Origin: Rhodanobacteraceae bacterium
GTDB taxonomy: Bacteria; Pseudomonadota; Gammaproteobacteria; Xanthomonadales; Rhodanobacteraceae
Direction: 5' to 3'
Length of the DNA stretch: 64,000 nucleotides
NCBI GenBank assembly: GCA_030123585.1
Contig: CP126120.1
Location: 1 to 64,000 of the forward strand
Shown here: piece by piece, positions 45,397 through 54,607 of the stretch
Numbering within the stretch: position 1 is the stretch's first letter
Layout of the letters: each line of letters starts with the position of its first letter
Made by a program: the position numbers and the translations under genes
Notes under the pieces: generated by a model
The model's database searches: none
Seen by the model: only the letters and a program-made list of their open reading frames with translations
What the model was told of the DNA's origin: nothing

Positions 45397-45876
45397 ATGG
45401 TTGCGGTCGCGCCGCTGGAAGCGAGTCTGCGTCCGATGACGCACGAGGACATTTCGGCGGTCGCCAACATCGAAGCCGCCGCCTACGATTTCCCGTGGTC
45501 GCGCGGCATCTTCCGCAGTTGCCTCGACAATGGGCACCACTGCTGGGTGCTGGAGCAGGGCGGCGCCATCATCGGCTACGGGATTCTTTCCGCGGGCGCG
45601 GGCGAGGCGCACATCCTCAACGTGTGCGTCGCGCCATTGCATCAGGGCCGCGGGCACGGCGCGTACCTGTTGAAGCGCATGCTGGACCTCGCGCGCTGGC
45701 ATCACGCCGAACGCGTGTTCCTGGAAGTGCGCCCCAGCAACGAACTCGCACACGCGATGTACGAACGGGCCGGCTTCAACGAGATCGGCCGCAGGCCCGG
45801 CTACTACCCCGCGCGGCGCGGGCGCGAGGATGCGATCGTGATGGCAATGGAGTTGTTGCCGCAGGACGCCGGATAG
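45397..45876 (+). CDS. rimI: ribosomal protein bS18-alanine N-acetyltransferase
   Basis: GNAT enzyme that acetylates the N-terminal Ala of ribosomal protein S18. The 159 residues include the early motif IEAAAYDFPWSRGIF, the acetyl-CoA loop VAPLHQGRGHGAYLL and the segment LEVRPSNELAHAMYERAGF, all typical of RimI. The start at ATG 45397 follows the holD-like stop by one base. It ends six bases from a convergent gene. Confidence 0.9.
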   Translation: MVAVAPLEASLRPMTHEDISAVANIEAAAYDFPWSRGIFRSCLDNGHHCWVLEQGGAIIGYGILSAGAGEAHILNVCVAPLHQGRGHGAYLLKRMLDLARWHHAERVFLEVRPSNELAHAMYERAGFNEIGRRPGYYPARRGREDAIVMAMELLPQDAG

Positions 45877-45882
45877 AGGCGA

Positions 45883-46872
45883 CTACAAAACCATCAGGTC
45901 GTGGCCGACGATGATGCGTCCAGCGAAGTGCGGTTTCACGGCGTCGTACCAGACCTGGTCCGGAATACCCTCGCTCGGCACGAAGTGATTCAGCACCAAT
46001 GTCTTGACGCCTGCTTCGGTCGCGATCTGCCCGACCTGCGACATCGGTGTGTGCGCGGCGAGCAGGTGCTGTCGCAGCCGTCCTGCCTGCGGCTCGGATT
46101 TGGCGATGGCGTCAATGAAATCCTGGTCGATCACCTCATGCACGAGAATATCCGCACCGTGCGCCAGTTCGATCAGGCTTTCAACGGGATGCGTGTCGCC
46201 GGAAAACACGATAGAGCGGTCCGGACAATCGAAGCGGTAGGCGAAAGCAGGCGTCACCGGCGGGTGCTGCACCAGCGCGGCGGTCACTTTCACGTTCGCA
46301 TCCTGCATCACCAATCCGCCCTGCGTGATCTCGTGCGGCACGATCAGCGGCGCCAACGGCGGGCGACCCTCGTCCTGCTCGCGGATACCGATGTCGAAGG
46401 CATCCATTTCCAGGAACAGTTCGGTCATCCGCACGAGCGGCGGCGGGCCGTAGGTGTCGACCGGCGTGTGCAGGCCGCCCGCCCACGACAACAACAACAG
46501 GTTGCCGTAATCGGCGTTGTGGTCGGAATGCTGGTGCGTGATGAACACGTCGCGGATGTGGCCGAGGTCGAGCCCGGCCTTGACCATCTGCCGCCCCACG
46601 CCGTTGCCGCAGTCGATCACGTAGATGTCGTCGCCGATGACGATCGCGTTGGCGGGTGCCGAACGATCGACCTTCGGCGTCGGCCCGCCGGCGGTGCCGA
46701 GCAGGATCAGCTTGGAGCGTTGGGTCCCCGCGCTGGAATCGGAATTCGCCATGGCGGCAGGGAGTTTGCGTGTAGCACCCAGCGCGATTGCTGCCAGTGA
46801 AACGCCTGCAGCTTGCAGAAGACGGCGGCGAGAGGGATCAATGCCATTGGCGTGGTGCGATTGCACGACCAT
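45883..46872 (-). CDS. Tat-exported metallo-beta-lactamase-fold hydrolase
   Basis: A 329-residue periplasmic hydrolase. A twin-arginine signal (SRRRLLQAAGVSLAAIALGA) is followed by an RNase Z/arylsulfatase-like MBL domain. THQHSDHNAD carries the HxHxDH zinc motif, the second cluster includes GDTHP, and a late His (AAHTPMSQ; VLNHFVPSE) completes the site. The substrate is unknown. I chose ATG 46872; the upstream frame is repeat-derived (PHPCPSPEG). Being exported argues against an RNA-processing role. Confidence 0.82.
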   Translation of the reverse strand: MVVQSHHANGIDPSRRRLLQAAGVSLAAIALGATRKLPAAMANSDSSAGTQRSKLILLGTAGGPTPKVDRSAPANAIVIGDDIYVIDCGNGVGRQMVKAGLDLGHIRDVFITHQHSDHNADYGNLLLLSWAGGLHTPVDTYGPPPLVRMTELFLEMDAFDIGIREQDEGRPPLAPLIVPHEITQGGLVMQDANVKVTAALVQHPPVTPAFAYRFDCPDRSIVFSGDTHPVESLIELAHGADILVHEVIDQDFIDAIAKSEPQAGRLRQHLLAAHTPMSQVGQIATEAGVKTLVLNHFVPSEGIPDQVWYDAVKPHFAGRIIVGHDLMVL

Positions 46873-46892
46873 ACCCGGGCGCTCGGGACGAA

Positions 46893-47013
46893 CCCCTCTC
46901 CCTTCGGGAGAGGGGCAGGGGTGAGGGTTCGGGGCGGCAATACGTCCAGAACTCGCGTGAAACCGTACCCTCATCCGGCGCTGCGCGCCACCTTCTCCCG
47001 GAGGGAGAAGGGG
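46893..47013. repeat. CCCTCTCCC...GGGAGAGGG element, copy 3
   Basis: Left hairpin CCCCTCTCCCTTCGGGAGAGGGG, GGTGAGGGTTCG, then CCCTCATCCGGCGCTGCGCGCCACC and a right hairpin CCTTCTCCCGGAGGGAGAAGG. It lies between two minus-strand genes, ettA and the MBL gene. Confidence 0.8.
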
Positions 47014-47017
47014 AAAA

Positions 47018-48679
47018 TCACGCCAATTTCTTGTACTTGACCCTGTGCGGCTGCGCGGCTTCTTCGCCGAGGCGGCGCTTCTTGTCGGCTTCGTACTCGT
47101 TGTAGTTGCCGGCGAAAAACTCGACGTGCGAATCGCCCTCGAAGGCGATGATGTGCGTCGCGATGCGGTCGAGGAACCAGCGGTCGTGCGAAATCACGAT
47201 CGCGCAGCCGGGGAATTCCAGCAGGGCTTCTTCCAGCGCGCGCAGGGTTTCCACGTCGAGATCGTTGGACGGTTCGTCCAGCAGCAGCACGTTGCCGCCT
47301 TCCAGCAGCGTCTTGGCAAGATGCAGGCGGCCGCGCTCGCCGCCCGACAGTTGCCCGACGATCTTCTGCTGGTCCGAGCCCTTGAAGTTGAAGCGGCCGA
47401 TGTAGGCGCGCGACTGGATTTCGAAGTTGCCGATCTTCAGGATATCGAGGCCGCCCGAGACTTCCTGCCACACGTTGTGCTTGTCGTTCAACATGCCGCG
47501 CGACTGGTCGACGTAGGCGAGCTTCACGGTCTTGCCCAGCACGATTTCGCCGGAATCGGGCTGCTCCTTGCCCATGATCATCTTCATGAAGGTGGATTTG
47601 CCGGCGCCGTTCGGGCCAATCACGCCGACGATCGCGCCGGGCGGAATCTTGAACGAGAGATCGTCGATCAGGCAGCGGTCGCCGAACGATTTGCTGACGT
47701 GCTTGAACTCGATCACTTCGTTGCCGAGGCGTTCGCCCGGCGGAATGAAGATCTCGTTCGTTTCGTTGCGGCGCTGGTAATCCACCGCGTTCAATTCCTC
47801 GAAGCGGTTGAGGCGCGCCTTGCCCTTGGACTGGCGGCCCTTGGCGGCCGAGCGCACCCACTCCAGTTCCTTCTGGATCGCCTTCTGGCGCGCCTTTTCG
47901 GTCGAGGCTTCCTGCTTCAGGCGCTCGTCCTTCTGCTCCAGCCACGAGGAGTAATTGCCCTTCCACGGAATGCCGCGGCCGCGGTCGAGTTCGAGGATCC
48001 ACTCGGCGGCGTTGTCGAGGAAGTAGCGGTCATGCGTGACCGCGACCACGGTGCCGGGATAGTCGTGCAGGAACTGCTCCAGCCAGTCCACCGATTCCGC
48101 ATCGAGGTGGTTGGTCGGTTCGTCCAGCAGCAGCATGTCGGGCTTGCTGAGCAACAAGCGGCACAGCGCGACGCGGCGCTTCTCGCCGCCGGACAGTGGT
48201 CCGATCTTCGCGTCCCACGGCGGCAGGCGCAGCGCGTCGGCCGCGACTTCGAGTTGCATTTCCATCGTGTGCGCGTCGCCCGCGGCGAGGATGTTCTCGA
48301 GTTTCTGCTGCTCGGCCGCGAGCGCGTCGAAGTCCGCGCCTTCCTCGGCGTAGGCTGCATAGATTTCATCGAGGCGCTTCTGCGCATCGAGGATATGCGA
48401 CATGCCTTCCTCGACCGTTTCGCGCACGGTCTTGTCCGGATCGAGCTGCGGCTCCTGCGCGAGGTAGCCGATGTTGATGCCCGCCGCCGGCCGCGCCTCG
48501 CCCTGGAAGTCGGGATCCACGCCCGCCATGATCCGCAGCACCGTGGATTTGCCCGCGCCGTTCAGGCCCAGCAGGCCGATCTTGGCGCCGGGGAAAAAGG
48601 AAAGCGAAATGTCCTTGATGATCTCGCGCTTGGGCGGGACGATCTTGGATACGCCGATCATGGTGTAGATGTACTGCAT
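47018..48679 (-). CDS. ettA: energy-dependent translational throttle protein
   Basis: ABC-F protein that binds the ribosomal E site and gates translation elongation by ATP/ADP ratio. The 553 residues have two ATPase halves (GLNGAGKS with LSGGEKRRVALCR, and GPNGAGKS with LSGGERGRLHLAK), both Walker B (LLLDEPTNHLD, LLLDEPSNDLD), the arm insertion in domain 1, and the basic inter-domain linker with KGKARLNRFEEL. Length and linker fit EttA rather than Uup or YheS. The start is at ATG 48679. The 440 bases upstream hold only repeats. Confidence 0.94.
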   Translation of the reverse strand: MQYIYTMIGVSKIVPPKREIIKDISLSFFPGAKIGLLGLNGAGKSTVLRIMAGVDPDFQGEARPAAGINIGYLAQEPQLDPDKTVRETVEEGMSHILDAQKRLDEIYAAYAEEGADFDALAAEQQKLENILAAGDAHTMEMQLEVAADALRLPPWDAKIGPLSGGEKRRVALCRLLLSKPDMLLLDEPTNHLDAESVDWLEQFLHDYPGTVVAVTHDRYFLDNAAEWILELDRGRGIPWKGNYSSWLEQKDERLKQEASTEKARQKAIQKELEWVRSAAKGRQSKGKARLNRFEELNAVDYQRRNETNEIFIPPGERLGNEVIEFKHVSKSFGDRCLIDDLSFKIPPGAIVGVIGPNGAGKSTFMKMIMGKEQPDSGEIVLGKTVKLAYVDQSRGMLNDKHNVWQEVSGGLDILKIGNFEIQSRAYIGRFNFKGSDQQKIVGQLSGGERGRLHLAKTLLEGGNVLLLDEPSNDLDVETLRALEEALLEFPGCAIVISHDRWFLDRIATHIIAFEGDSHVEFFAGNYNEYEADKKRRLGEEAAQPHRVKYKKLA

Positions 48680-49124
48680 GGAGCCGGTTCCTGATGTGGT
48701 GCAGCGAGAATGGATTCTCGCGGCGGTGGAGGCCATGGATGGCCGTCATCAAAGCCAAAAACGGCGCCGTGGACGGTGCCGAGCATCGCAGCGCCAAGCG
48801 GGAGCAAGGCGCGCATGTTCGAGCACAGGGAAGTGCGAGTTCGCGCCGGCCCGCTTGGCGCGAGAAGCGCAGGGGAGTCGAGACAACAGGATGTTGTCGA
48901 GACCACCGTCCCCGGTGCCTAGCCTTTTTCGTCCCTTTTTGGGCAATGCCAAAAAGGGACCCGCGCCGTTGGACGGCGCGGAAAAGGACACGGATGTCGA
49001 TCTGCAATCGCGCATTATGACGTGTCATGGCAGTTTGCGCCAAGCGTGAGGCATCGGTGATCAGTAATATCGCCCGGACTGCGAGGACGCTCATGGGCCT
49101 GATTCAACCGAGTGGGAGCACGCC
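48680..49124. repeat. non-coding spacer with perfect 12-bp hairpin
   Basis: No gene is supported in these 445 bases. The spacer contains GGCCATGGATGGCC at 48731-48744 and a perfect inverted repeat, GTCCCTTTTTGG (48931-48942) with CCAAAAAGGGAC (48949-48960), around a six-base loop. The open frames here have no family likeness. Neither ettA nor the DUF817 gene has an obvious promoter in it. Confidence 0.55.
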
Positions 49125-50000
49125 ATGATCGCGGGGCTGCGCGCGGCGCGGCTGGGCTGGCACGGCATCGACCGCCGCATCGCCGCGCGCGCTTCGCGCG
49201 GCGGCCGGGTGACCGTATTCCTGCACGAACTATTCTGGTTCGGGGTGAAGCAGGCGTGGGCGTGCCTGTTCGGCGCGCTGATGCTGGCGTTGTTGATCGC
49301 CACCTGGATGTTCTGGCCGGCCGATGCGCCGCTGGGGCGCTACGACTTCGTGACGCTGATGGCCATCGCGATCCAGATCGTGCTGCTGGCAAGCGGCCTG
49401 GAAACCCGGCGCGAGGCCGCGGTGATCGTGCTGTTCCACGTCACCGGCACGCTGATGGAACTGTTCAAGACCGCGACCGGCTCGTGGATCTATCCCGGCG
49501 CTTCGATCCTGCACATCGGCGGCGTGCCGCTGTTCACCGGCTTCATGTATGCATCGGTGGGCAGCTACATCGCGCGGGCGTGGCGGCTGTTCGAATTCCG
49601 CTTCACCCGGCATCCGCGCTGGAGCCACACCGCGCTGCTGGCGGCGGCGATCTACCTCAATTTCTTCGCCGACCATTACGGCTACGACTTCCGTTGGTTC
49701 CTGTTCGTCGCGGTCGCCTGGATGTTCGGCCCGTGCCGGGTGCATTACCGGGTGCGCCGGAAATACCGGCGGATGCCGCTGCTGCTCGGCTTCATGCTGG
49801 TCGCGCTGTTCATATGGCTCGCCGAGAACCTCGGCACCTTCACCCGCGCGTGGATGTATCCAGCGCAGCACCGCGCCTGGCACATGGTGCCGCCGGAAAA
49901 GATCGGCTCGTGGCTGCTGTTGATGATCATCAGCTACGTGATGGTGTCGGCGTTGTACCGGCGCGGCATGCCCGCCGCTGCGGACGGCCAAACGGGATAG
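49125..50000 (+). CDS. DUF817 family membrane protein
   Basis: An integral membrane protein of 291 aa with about eight TM segments, resembling the DUF817 (YoaT-like) family. Recognisable stretches include HVTGTLMELFKTATGSWIYP, GGVPLFTGFMYASVGSYI, YLNFFADHYGYDFRWFL and WLAENLGTFTRAWMYP. The function is unknown. GGGAG precedes the ATG by seven bases. glyA follows after 36 bases, and a TAGAAT at 49998 may be the -10 of glyA. Confidence 0.82.
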   Translation: MIAGLRAARLGWHGIDRRIAARASRGGRVTVFLHELFWFGVKQAWACLFGALMLALLIATWMFWPADAPLGRYDFVTLMAIAIQIVLLASGLETRREAAVIVLFHVTGTLMELFKTATGSWIYPGASILHIGGVPLFTGFMYASVGSYIARAWRLFEFRFTRHPRWSHTALLAAAIYLNFFADHYGYDFRWFLFVAVAWMFGPCRVHYRVRRKYRRMPLLLGFMLVALFIWLAENLGTFTRAWMYPAQHRAWHMVPPEKIGSWLLLMIISYVMVSALYRRGMPAAADGQTG

Positions 50001-50036
50001 AATCCTGCGATTGCCCCACGCTCCCAGAGGATCGCG

Positions 50037-51305
50037 ATGTACAGCCACGAAATGCGGATTGCCGGTTACGACGACGCCCTTGCCAGCGCGATCATGGAGG
50101 AAAGGCAGCGCCAGGAAGACCACGTCGAGCTGATCGCTTCGGAAAATTACGCCAGTCCGCGCGTGCTGGAAGCGCAGGGTAGCGTGCTGACCAACAAGTA
50201 CGCGGAAGGCTATCCGGGCAAGCGCTATTACGGCGGCTGCCAGTACGTGGACGTGGCCGAGGCTCTCGCGATCGAGCGCCTGAAGAAGTTGTTCGATTGC
50301 GACTACGCCAACGTGCAGCCGCACTCAGGCTCGCAGGCCAACCAGGCGGTGTATTTCGCGCTGCTGCAGCCGGGCGACACGATCCTCGGCATGTCGCTGG
50401 CGCACGGTGGGCACCTGACCCACGGCGCCAAGCCGAACCTTTCGGGCAAGCTGTTCAACGCGGTGCAGTACGGCGTGAACGACGACGGCCTGGTCGATTA
50501 CGACGCGGTCGAAAAACTCGCGCTCGAGCACAAGCCGAAGATGGTCGTGGCCGGCTTCAGTGCGTATTCGCAGGTGATGGACTGGGCGTGCTTCCGCAAG
50601 ATCGCGGACAAGGTCGGCGCCTACCTGTTCGTGGACATGGCGCACGTCGCGGGCCTGGTCGCCGCGGGCGTGTATCCCTCGCCGCTGCCGCACGCGCACG
50701 TCGTGACTTCGACCACGCACAAGACCCTGCGCGGCCCGCGCGGCGGCCTGATCGTCGCCAAGAACTCCGCGATGGGCGAACACGCCGAAGACATCGTCAA
50801 GAAACTGCAGTCGATCGTGTTTCCCGGTCTGCAGGGTGGCCCGCTGATGCACGTGATCGCGGCCAAGGCCGTGGCTTTCAAGGAGGCGCTGGAGCCGTCG
50901 TTCAAGGAATACCAGCAGCAAGTCGTCAAGAACGCCAAGGCGATGGCGAAGACGTTGATGGATCGTGGCTACAAGATCGTCTCGGGCGGCACCGAGGATC
51001 ACCTGTTCCTCGTCGACCTGATCGGCAAGCCGCTGACCGGCAAGGACGCGGAAGCCGCGTTGGGCAAGGCACACATCACCGTCAACAAGAACGCGGTGCC
51101 CAACGATCCGCAGAAACCGTTCGTCACTTCGGGCCTGCGCATCGGCACGCCCGCCGTCACTACGCGCGGCTACAAGGAAGCCGATTGCATCGAACTCGCC
51201 GGCTGGGTCGCCGACGTGCTGGATGCGCCGAACGACGACATGGTGATCGACAACGTGCGCGCACTGGTGAACGCGCAGTGCGCGAAGTTTCCGGTGTATG
51301 GCTGA
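50037..51305 (+). CDS. glyA: serine hydroxymethyltransferase
   Basis: PLP enzyme that converts serine and tetrahydrofolate to glycine and 5,10-methylene-THF, the main one-carbon source. The 422 residues include [42 protein letters not shown] and [13 protein letters not shown], whose Lys229 binds PLP at the same position as in Escherichia coli. AGAGGA precedes the ATG. glyA-nrdR-ribD order is common in this group. Confidence 0.97.
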   Translation: MYSHEMRIAGYDDALASAIMEERQRQEDHVELIASENYASPRVLEAQGSVLTNKYAEGYPGKRYYGGCQYVDVAEALAIERLKKLFDCDYANVQPHSGSQANQAVYFALLQPGDTILGMSLAHGGHLTHGAKPNLSGKLFNAVQYGVNDDGLVDYDAVEKLALEHKPKMVVAGFSAYSQVMDWACFRKIADKVGAYLFVDMAHVAGLVAAGVYPSPLPHAHVVTSTTHKTLRGPRGGLIVAKNSAMGEHAEDIVKKLQSIVFPGLQGGPLMHVIAAKAVAFKEALEPSFKEYQQQVVKNAKAMAKTLMDRGYKIVSGGTEDHLFLVDLIGKPLTGKDAEAALGKAHITVNKNAVPNDPQKPFVTSGLRIGTPAVTTRGYKEADCIELAGWVADVLDAPNDDMVIDNVRALVNAQCAKFPVYG

Positions 51306-51310
51306 GAAGC

Positions 51311-51402
51311 CGGGAATGGTGAATGGGGAATCGGGAATCGAAAGAGCCCGGTTCTCGGCTCCTCAGCCTTTCCGATTCCCGATTCCCGACTCTCGATTCC
51401 CG
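51311..51402. repeat. heptamer repeat array, glyA-nrdR spacer
   Basis: GGGAATGGTGAATGGGGAATC with GGGAATCG at the left faces CGATTCCCGATTCCCGAC and CTCGATTCCC at the right. It ends five bases before the nrdR ATG and leaves no ribosome-binding site. Confidence 0.8.
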
Positions 51403-51407
51403 TAATC

Positions 51408-51932
51408 ATGCACTGCCCCTTCTGCCAAAACATCGACACCCGCGTGATCGATTCGCGCGTTTCGGAGGAAGGCTCGACCATCCGCCGGCGCCGTGAGTGC
51501 CCATCCTGCGGCGAGCGGTTCTCGACGGTGGAAACGGTGGAACTGAAACTGCCGGCGATCATCAAGGGCGATGGCCGGCGCGAGGCGTTCGACGCACGCA
51601 AGCTGCGCACCGGTTTCGACCGCGCGCTGCACAAGCGGCCGGTGACCGAGGAGCGCATCGAGGCGGCGGTGCGCGCGGTGGTGCGGCAGTTGCGCGTTTC
51701 CACCGAACGCGAGCTGCCGTCGCGCCGGATCGGCGAACTGGTGATGGCGGAATTGCGCAAGCTCGACCACGTCGGCTACGTCCGTTACGCGTCGGTGTAT
51801 CGCTCGTTCGAGGATGTCGCGGATTTCCGCGAGGAGCTCGATCGGCTCGAACACGAATTGCCGCCCAGCGACAGCCAGTTGCCGTTGATCGGCGGCGCGG
51901 TGGTGCCGATCGACAAGAACAAGAAGCGCTGA
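51408..51932 (+). CDS. nrdR: transcriptional repressor NrdR
   Basis: Represses ribonucleotide reductase genes in response to (d)ATP. The 174 residues have the N-terminal zinc ribbon (Cys3, Cys6, Cys31, Cys34) and the ATP-cone ([20 protein letters not shown], then [19 protein letters not shown]). A C-terminal extension of about 25 residues is variable. The gene lacks a Shine-Dalgarno sequence because the heptamer array ends immediately upstream. Confidence 0.95.
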   Translation: MHCPFCQNIDTRVIDSRVSEEGSTIRRRRECPSCGERFSTVETVELKLPAIIKGDGRREAFDARKLRTGFDRALHKRPVTEERIEAAVRAVVRQLRVSTERELPSRRIGELVMAELRKLDHVGYVRYASVYRSFEDVADFREELDRLEHELPPSDSQLPLIGGAVVPIDKNKKR

Positions 51933-51943
51933 ACAACTAAACC

Positions 51944-52102
51944 GTCATCCCCGCGATGCGGGGAGCGGCCCAAAGCGCCATCCATGGCCGAAAAACTCGT
52001 GGCCGCGCTTTGGGGAGCGAGGAAAGCGGGGATCCAGCGACTTCACGCGGGACAGCAAAGACGCTGGATTCCGGATCGCCGCTGCGCGGCGTCCGGAATG
52101 AC
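51944..52102. repeat. GTCATTCCGG-family element, variant copy 6
   Basis: The left end reads GTCATCCCCGCGATGCGGGGA, the right end GCCGCTGCGCGGCGTCCGGAATGAC; GGATCCAGCG and CGCTGGATTCCGG pair inside. It fills the nrdR-ribD spacer and contains CGCCATCCATGGCC. Confidence 0.75.
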
Positions 52103-52130
52103 GAAAAAATCCGTTGCGCAAGGAGATGGT

Positions 52131-53228
52131 TTGAGCGAATTTTCGGCGATTGATCATGCGTTGATGGCGCGCGCGTTGCGCCTTGCCGAGCGCGGCCTGT
52201 TCACCACGCAACCCAACCCGCGCGTCGGCTGCGTGATCGCGCGCGACGGCGAAATAGTCGGCGAGGGCTGGCACCAGCGCGCAGGTGAAGCGCACGCGGA
52301 GGTGTTCGCGTTGCATGCGGCGTGCGAACGTGCGCATGGCGCGACGGCGTATGTCTCGTTGGAGCCGTGTTCGCACCATGGCCGCACGCCGCCCTGTGCG
52401 GACGCGTTGATCGAAGCTGGCATCGCGCGCGTCGTGATCGCAGCGGGTGACCCCAACCCGAAGGTGGCGGGTGATGGCGCGCGCCGCTTGCGCGAAGCCG
52501 GCATCGCCGTTGAATCTGGTCTGATGCGCGATGAAGCGCGTGAACTGAACTGCGGATTCTTCTCTCGCTTCGAACGCGGCCGGCCGTGGGTGCGCGTCAA
52601 GCTGGCGATGAGCCTGGATGGCCGCACCGCACTCAGCAATGGCGAATCGAAATGGATCACCGGCGAAGCCGCGCGTGCCGACGTGCAGCGCTGGCGCGCG
52701 CGCAGTTCGGCGATCCTGGCCGGCGCCGGCACCGCGCGTGTGGACGATCCGCGCTTGACGGTGCGCTTGCCGCAGGATGAAGCGTTCAATCTCCCGCTTC
52801 GTGTCGTACTCGATGCGCGCCTCGATGCCTTGTCGCTCGGTGCGCATCTGCTTGATGGCAGCGCGCCGACGCTGGTGTTGCACGCGCCAAGCGTGCAGCC
52901 CCGTGATGGGCACTATTCGCGCGTTGAACTTGCGGCGGTCGCACGTGATGCAGAAGGCCGCTTCGATCTCGACGCAGTATTGAAACTGCTTGCCGCCCGC
53001 GGGGTCAACGAATTGCAGGTTGAGGCCGGCCCCACGCTGTGCGGTGCGCTGCTCGATGCGGACCTGGTCGACGAGCTGCTGCTGTATGTCGCACCCACCT
53101 TGCTGGGCGATTCGGCGCGCCCCTTGTTGGCGCTTTCGCCGTTGCAGGCGATGGCCGATCGTCGCGACTGGCGCGTGGTCGATCGGCGCGCGATCGGGCA
53201 AGATCAACGCCTGCTGCTCAGGCCTTGA
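52131..53228 (+). CDS. ribD: bifunctional riboflavin deaminase/reductase RibD
   Basis: Catalyses the second and third steps of riboflavin synthesis. The deaminase half has the zinc site His55-Ala-Glu57 and Cys80/Cys89 (EPCSHHGRTPPC); the reductase half has VRVKLAMSLDGRTAL and GAGTARVDDPRLTVR. I chose the TTG at 52131, five bases after AGGAG (365 aa). The upstream ATG at 52098 is inside the repeat element and lacks such a site. It is separated from the other rib genes by an oxidoreductase and sits upstream of the FMN riboswitch. Confidence 0.92.
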   Translation: MSEFSAIDHALMARALRLAERGLFTTQPNPRVGCVIARDGEIVGEGWHQRAGEAHAEVFALHAACERAHGATAYVSLEPCSHHGRTPPCADALIEAGIARVVIAAGDPNPKVAGDGARRLREAGIAVESGLMRDEARELNCGFFSRFERGRPWVRVKLAMSLDGRTALSNGESKWITGEAARADVQRWRARSSAILAGAGTARVDDPRLTVRLPQDEAFNLPLRVVLDARLDALSLGAHLLDGSAPTLVLHAPSVQPRDGHYSRVELAAVARDAEGRFDLDAVLKLLAARGVNELQVEAGPTLCGALLDADLVDELLLYVAPTLLGDSARPLLALSPLQAMADRRDWRVVDRRAIGQDQRLLLRP

Positions 53229-53232
53229 TGCG

Positions 53233-54240
53233 ATGAACACCCCAGCCCGCGACATACGTTGGGGCATCATCGGCTGCGGCAATGTCACCGAGGTGAAAAG
53301 CGGTCCGGCTTTCCAGAAAGCGGAGCATTCCGCGCTGGTGGCGGTGATGCGCCGCGATGCCGCCAAGGCGCGCGATTATGCGCAGCGCCATGGCGTGAAG
53401 GAGTGGTACGACGATGCACAGGCACTCGTCGATGATGCCGAGGTGGATGCGATTTACGTGGCCACCCCGCCCTCAAGCCACAAGCTGTATGCATTGTTGG
53501 CGGTCGCCGCGGGCAAACCGGTGTACGTGGAAAAACCCTTTGCGATGGATGCGAGCGAATGCGCGGCGATCATCGACGCGGCTCGTGTGGCCAACGTGCC
53601 GGTGTTCGTCGCGTATTACCGGCGCATGCTGCCGCGCTTCCACAAGGTGCGCGAACTGTTGTTCGATGAACGTGCCATCGGCGCGCCCCGCGCGGTGCAT
53701 GTCGTGTACGCCAAACCGCATGATCCACGCTACGACGATCCGCAAGGTCCGCATTGGCATGTGCGTCCGGAGATTTCCGGCGGCGGCCTGTTCATGGACG
53801 TCGGCTGCCACACGCTGGATATCCTCGACTGGCTGTTCGGTCCGATCGCCAGCGTCAGCGGCCACGCCAGCAACCAGCGTGGTGCCTATGCGGCCGAAGA
53901 CAGCGTGGCGATGTCGTTCGCGTTCGGCGATGGCATGCTCGGCACCGGTCTCTGGAACTTCGACAGTCTGCAGCGGCAGGACAGCATCGAGGTGATCGGC
54001 GACGCCGGTCGGCTGTCTTTCGCCACCTTCGGTGATGGGCCGATCCGCCTGGAGAACGCCGCTGGCGTGCGCGAGTTCCACCTCGAGAACCCGTTGCACA
54101 TCCAGCAACCGTTGATCGAAACGATTGTTGCTGAACTCAACGGCAAGACGGGTGCCTGTCCCTCGACCGCCGAGAGTGCCGCACGCACCAGCCGGGTGAT
54201 GGACGAGGTATTGCGCGATTACCGCCGCATGACCGGGTAG
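53233..54240 (+). CDS. Gfo/Idh/MocA-family oxidoreductase
   Basis: An NAD(P)-dependent oxidoreductase of 335 aa. The Rossmann motif is WGIIGCGNVTEVKSGPAF, then YVATPPSSHKLYALLA and the family motif VYVEKPFAMDASE with the catalytic-type Lys; the C-terminal half holds GGGLFMDVGCHTLDILDWL. Substrates in this family are usually sugars, inositols or bile pigments; none can be named. It follows ribD by four bases, so it is likely co-transcribed with it. The FMN riboswitch begins about 70 bases downstream. Confidence 0.87.
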   Translation: MNTPARDIRWGIIGCGNVTEVKSGPAFQKAEHSALVAVMRRDAAKARDYAQRHGVKEWYDDAQALVDDAEVDAIYVATPPSSHKLYALLAVAAGKPVYVEKPFAMDASECAAIIDAARVANVPVFVAYYRRMLPRFHKVRELLFDERAIGAPRAVHVVYAKPHDPRYDDPQGPHWHVRPEISGGGLFMDVGCHTLDILDWLFGPIASVSGHASNQRGAYAAEDSVAMSFAFGDGMLGTGLWNFDSLQRQDSIEVIGDAGRLSFATFGDGPIRLENAAGVREFHLENPLHIQQPLIETIVAELNGKTGACPSTAESAARTSRVMDEVLRDYRRMTG

Positions 54241-54312
54241 GCGGCGGGAAGCTGACCCGCGGCGCGATCGGGCATGCGGTGCTAAAATCCGCGCTGCCGG
54301 ATTTCCGGCAAA

Positions 54313-54486
54313 CGTCTTCAGGGCGGGGTGTAATTCCCCACCGGCGGTAGGCCCGGTTCTCACGATGACGGGCGAGCCCGCGAGCGCTTTCGCGGCAGCG
54401 AAAGGTCAGCAGACCCGGTCGAATGCCGGGGCCGACGGTCGGCAGCAGGACAGCGCTGCCGGAAAGTCCGGATGAAGCGAAGACGG
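54313..54486 (+). ncRNA. FMN riboswitch (RFN element)
   Basis: Conserved RFN blocks are present in order: CTTCAGGGCGGGGTG, ATTCCCCACCGGCGGT, GAGCCCGCGAGCG, GGTCAGCAGACCCGGT, GGGGCCGACGGTC and AGTCCGGATGAAGCGAAGA. The P1 helix would close at both ends. It lies 120 bases upstream of ribE and should switch off the ribE-ribBA-ribH(-nusB) genes when FMN is plentiful, by transcription or translation. No clear terminator with a T-tract follows, so sequestration of the start region seems likelier. Confidence 0.93.
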
Positions 54487-54607
54487 TCCGGCGCGCGCTT
54501 GCATACGCGCCGGCCTCATGCCTTGGGGCGTTCTCGCCATTTGTCACGCGGAGAACGTTCATGTCCATTGCCTGCGCATTCGCCGCCTCGTTTCCGGGGG
54601 TGCGCTG

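Noticed and set aside
49020..49060. TGGCAGTTTGCG considered as a sigma54 promoter before the DUF817 gene
   Set aside because: GG and GC are only six bases apart rather than ten.
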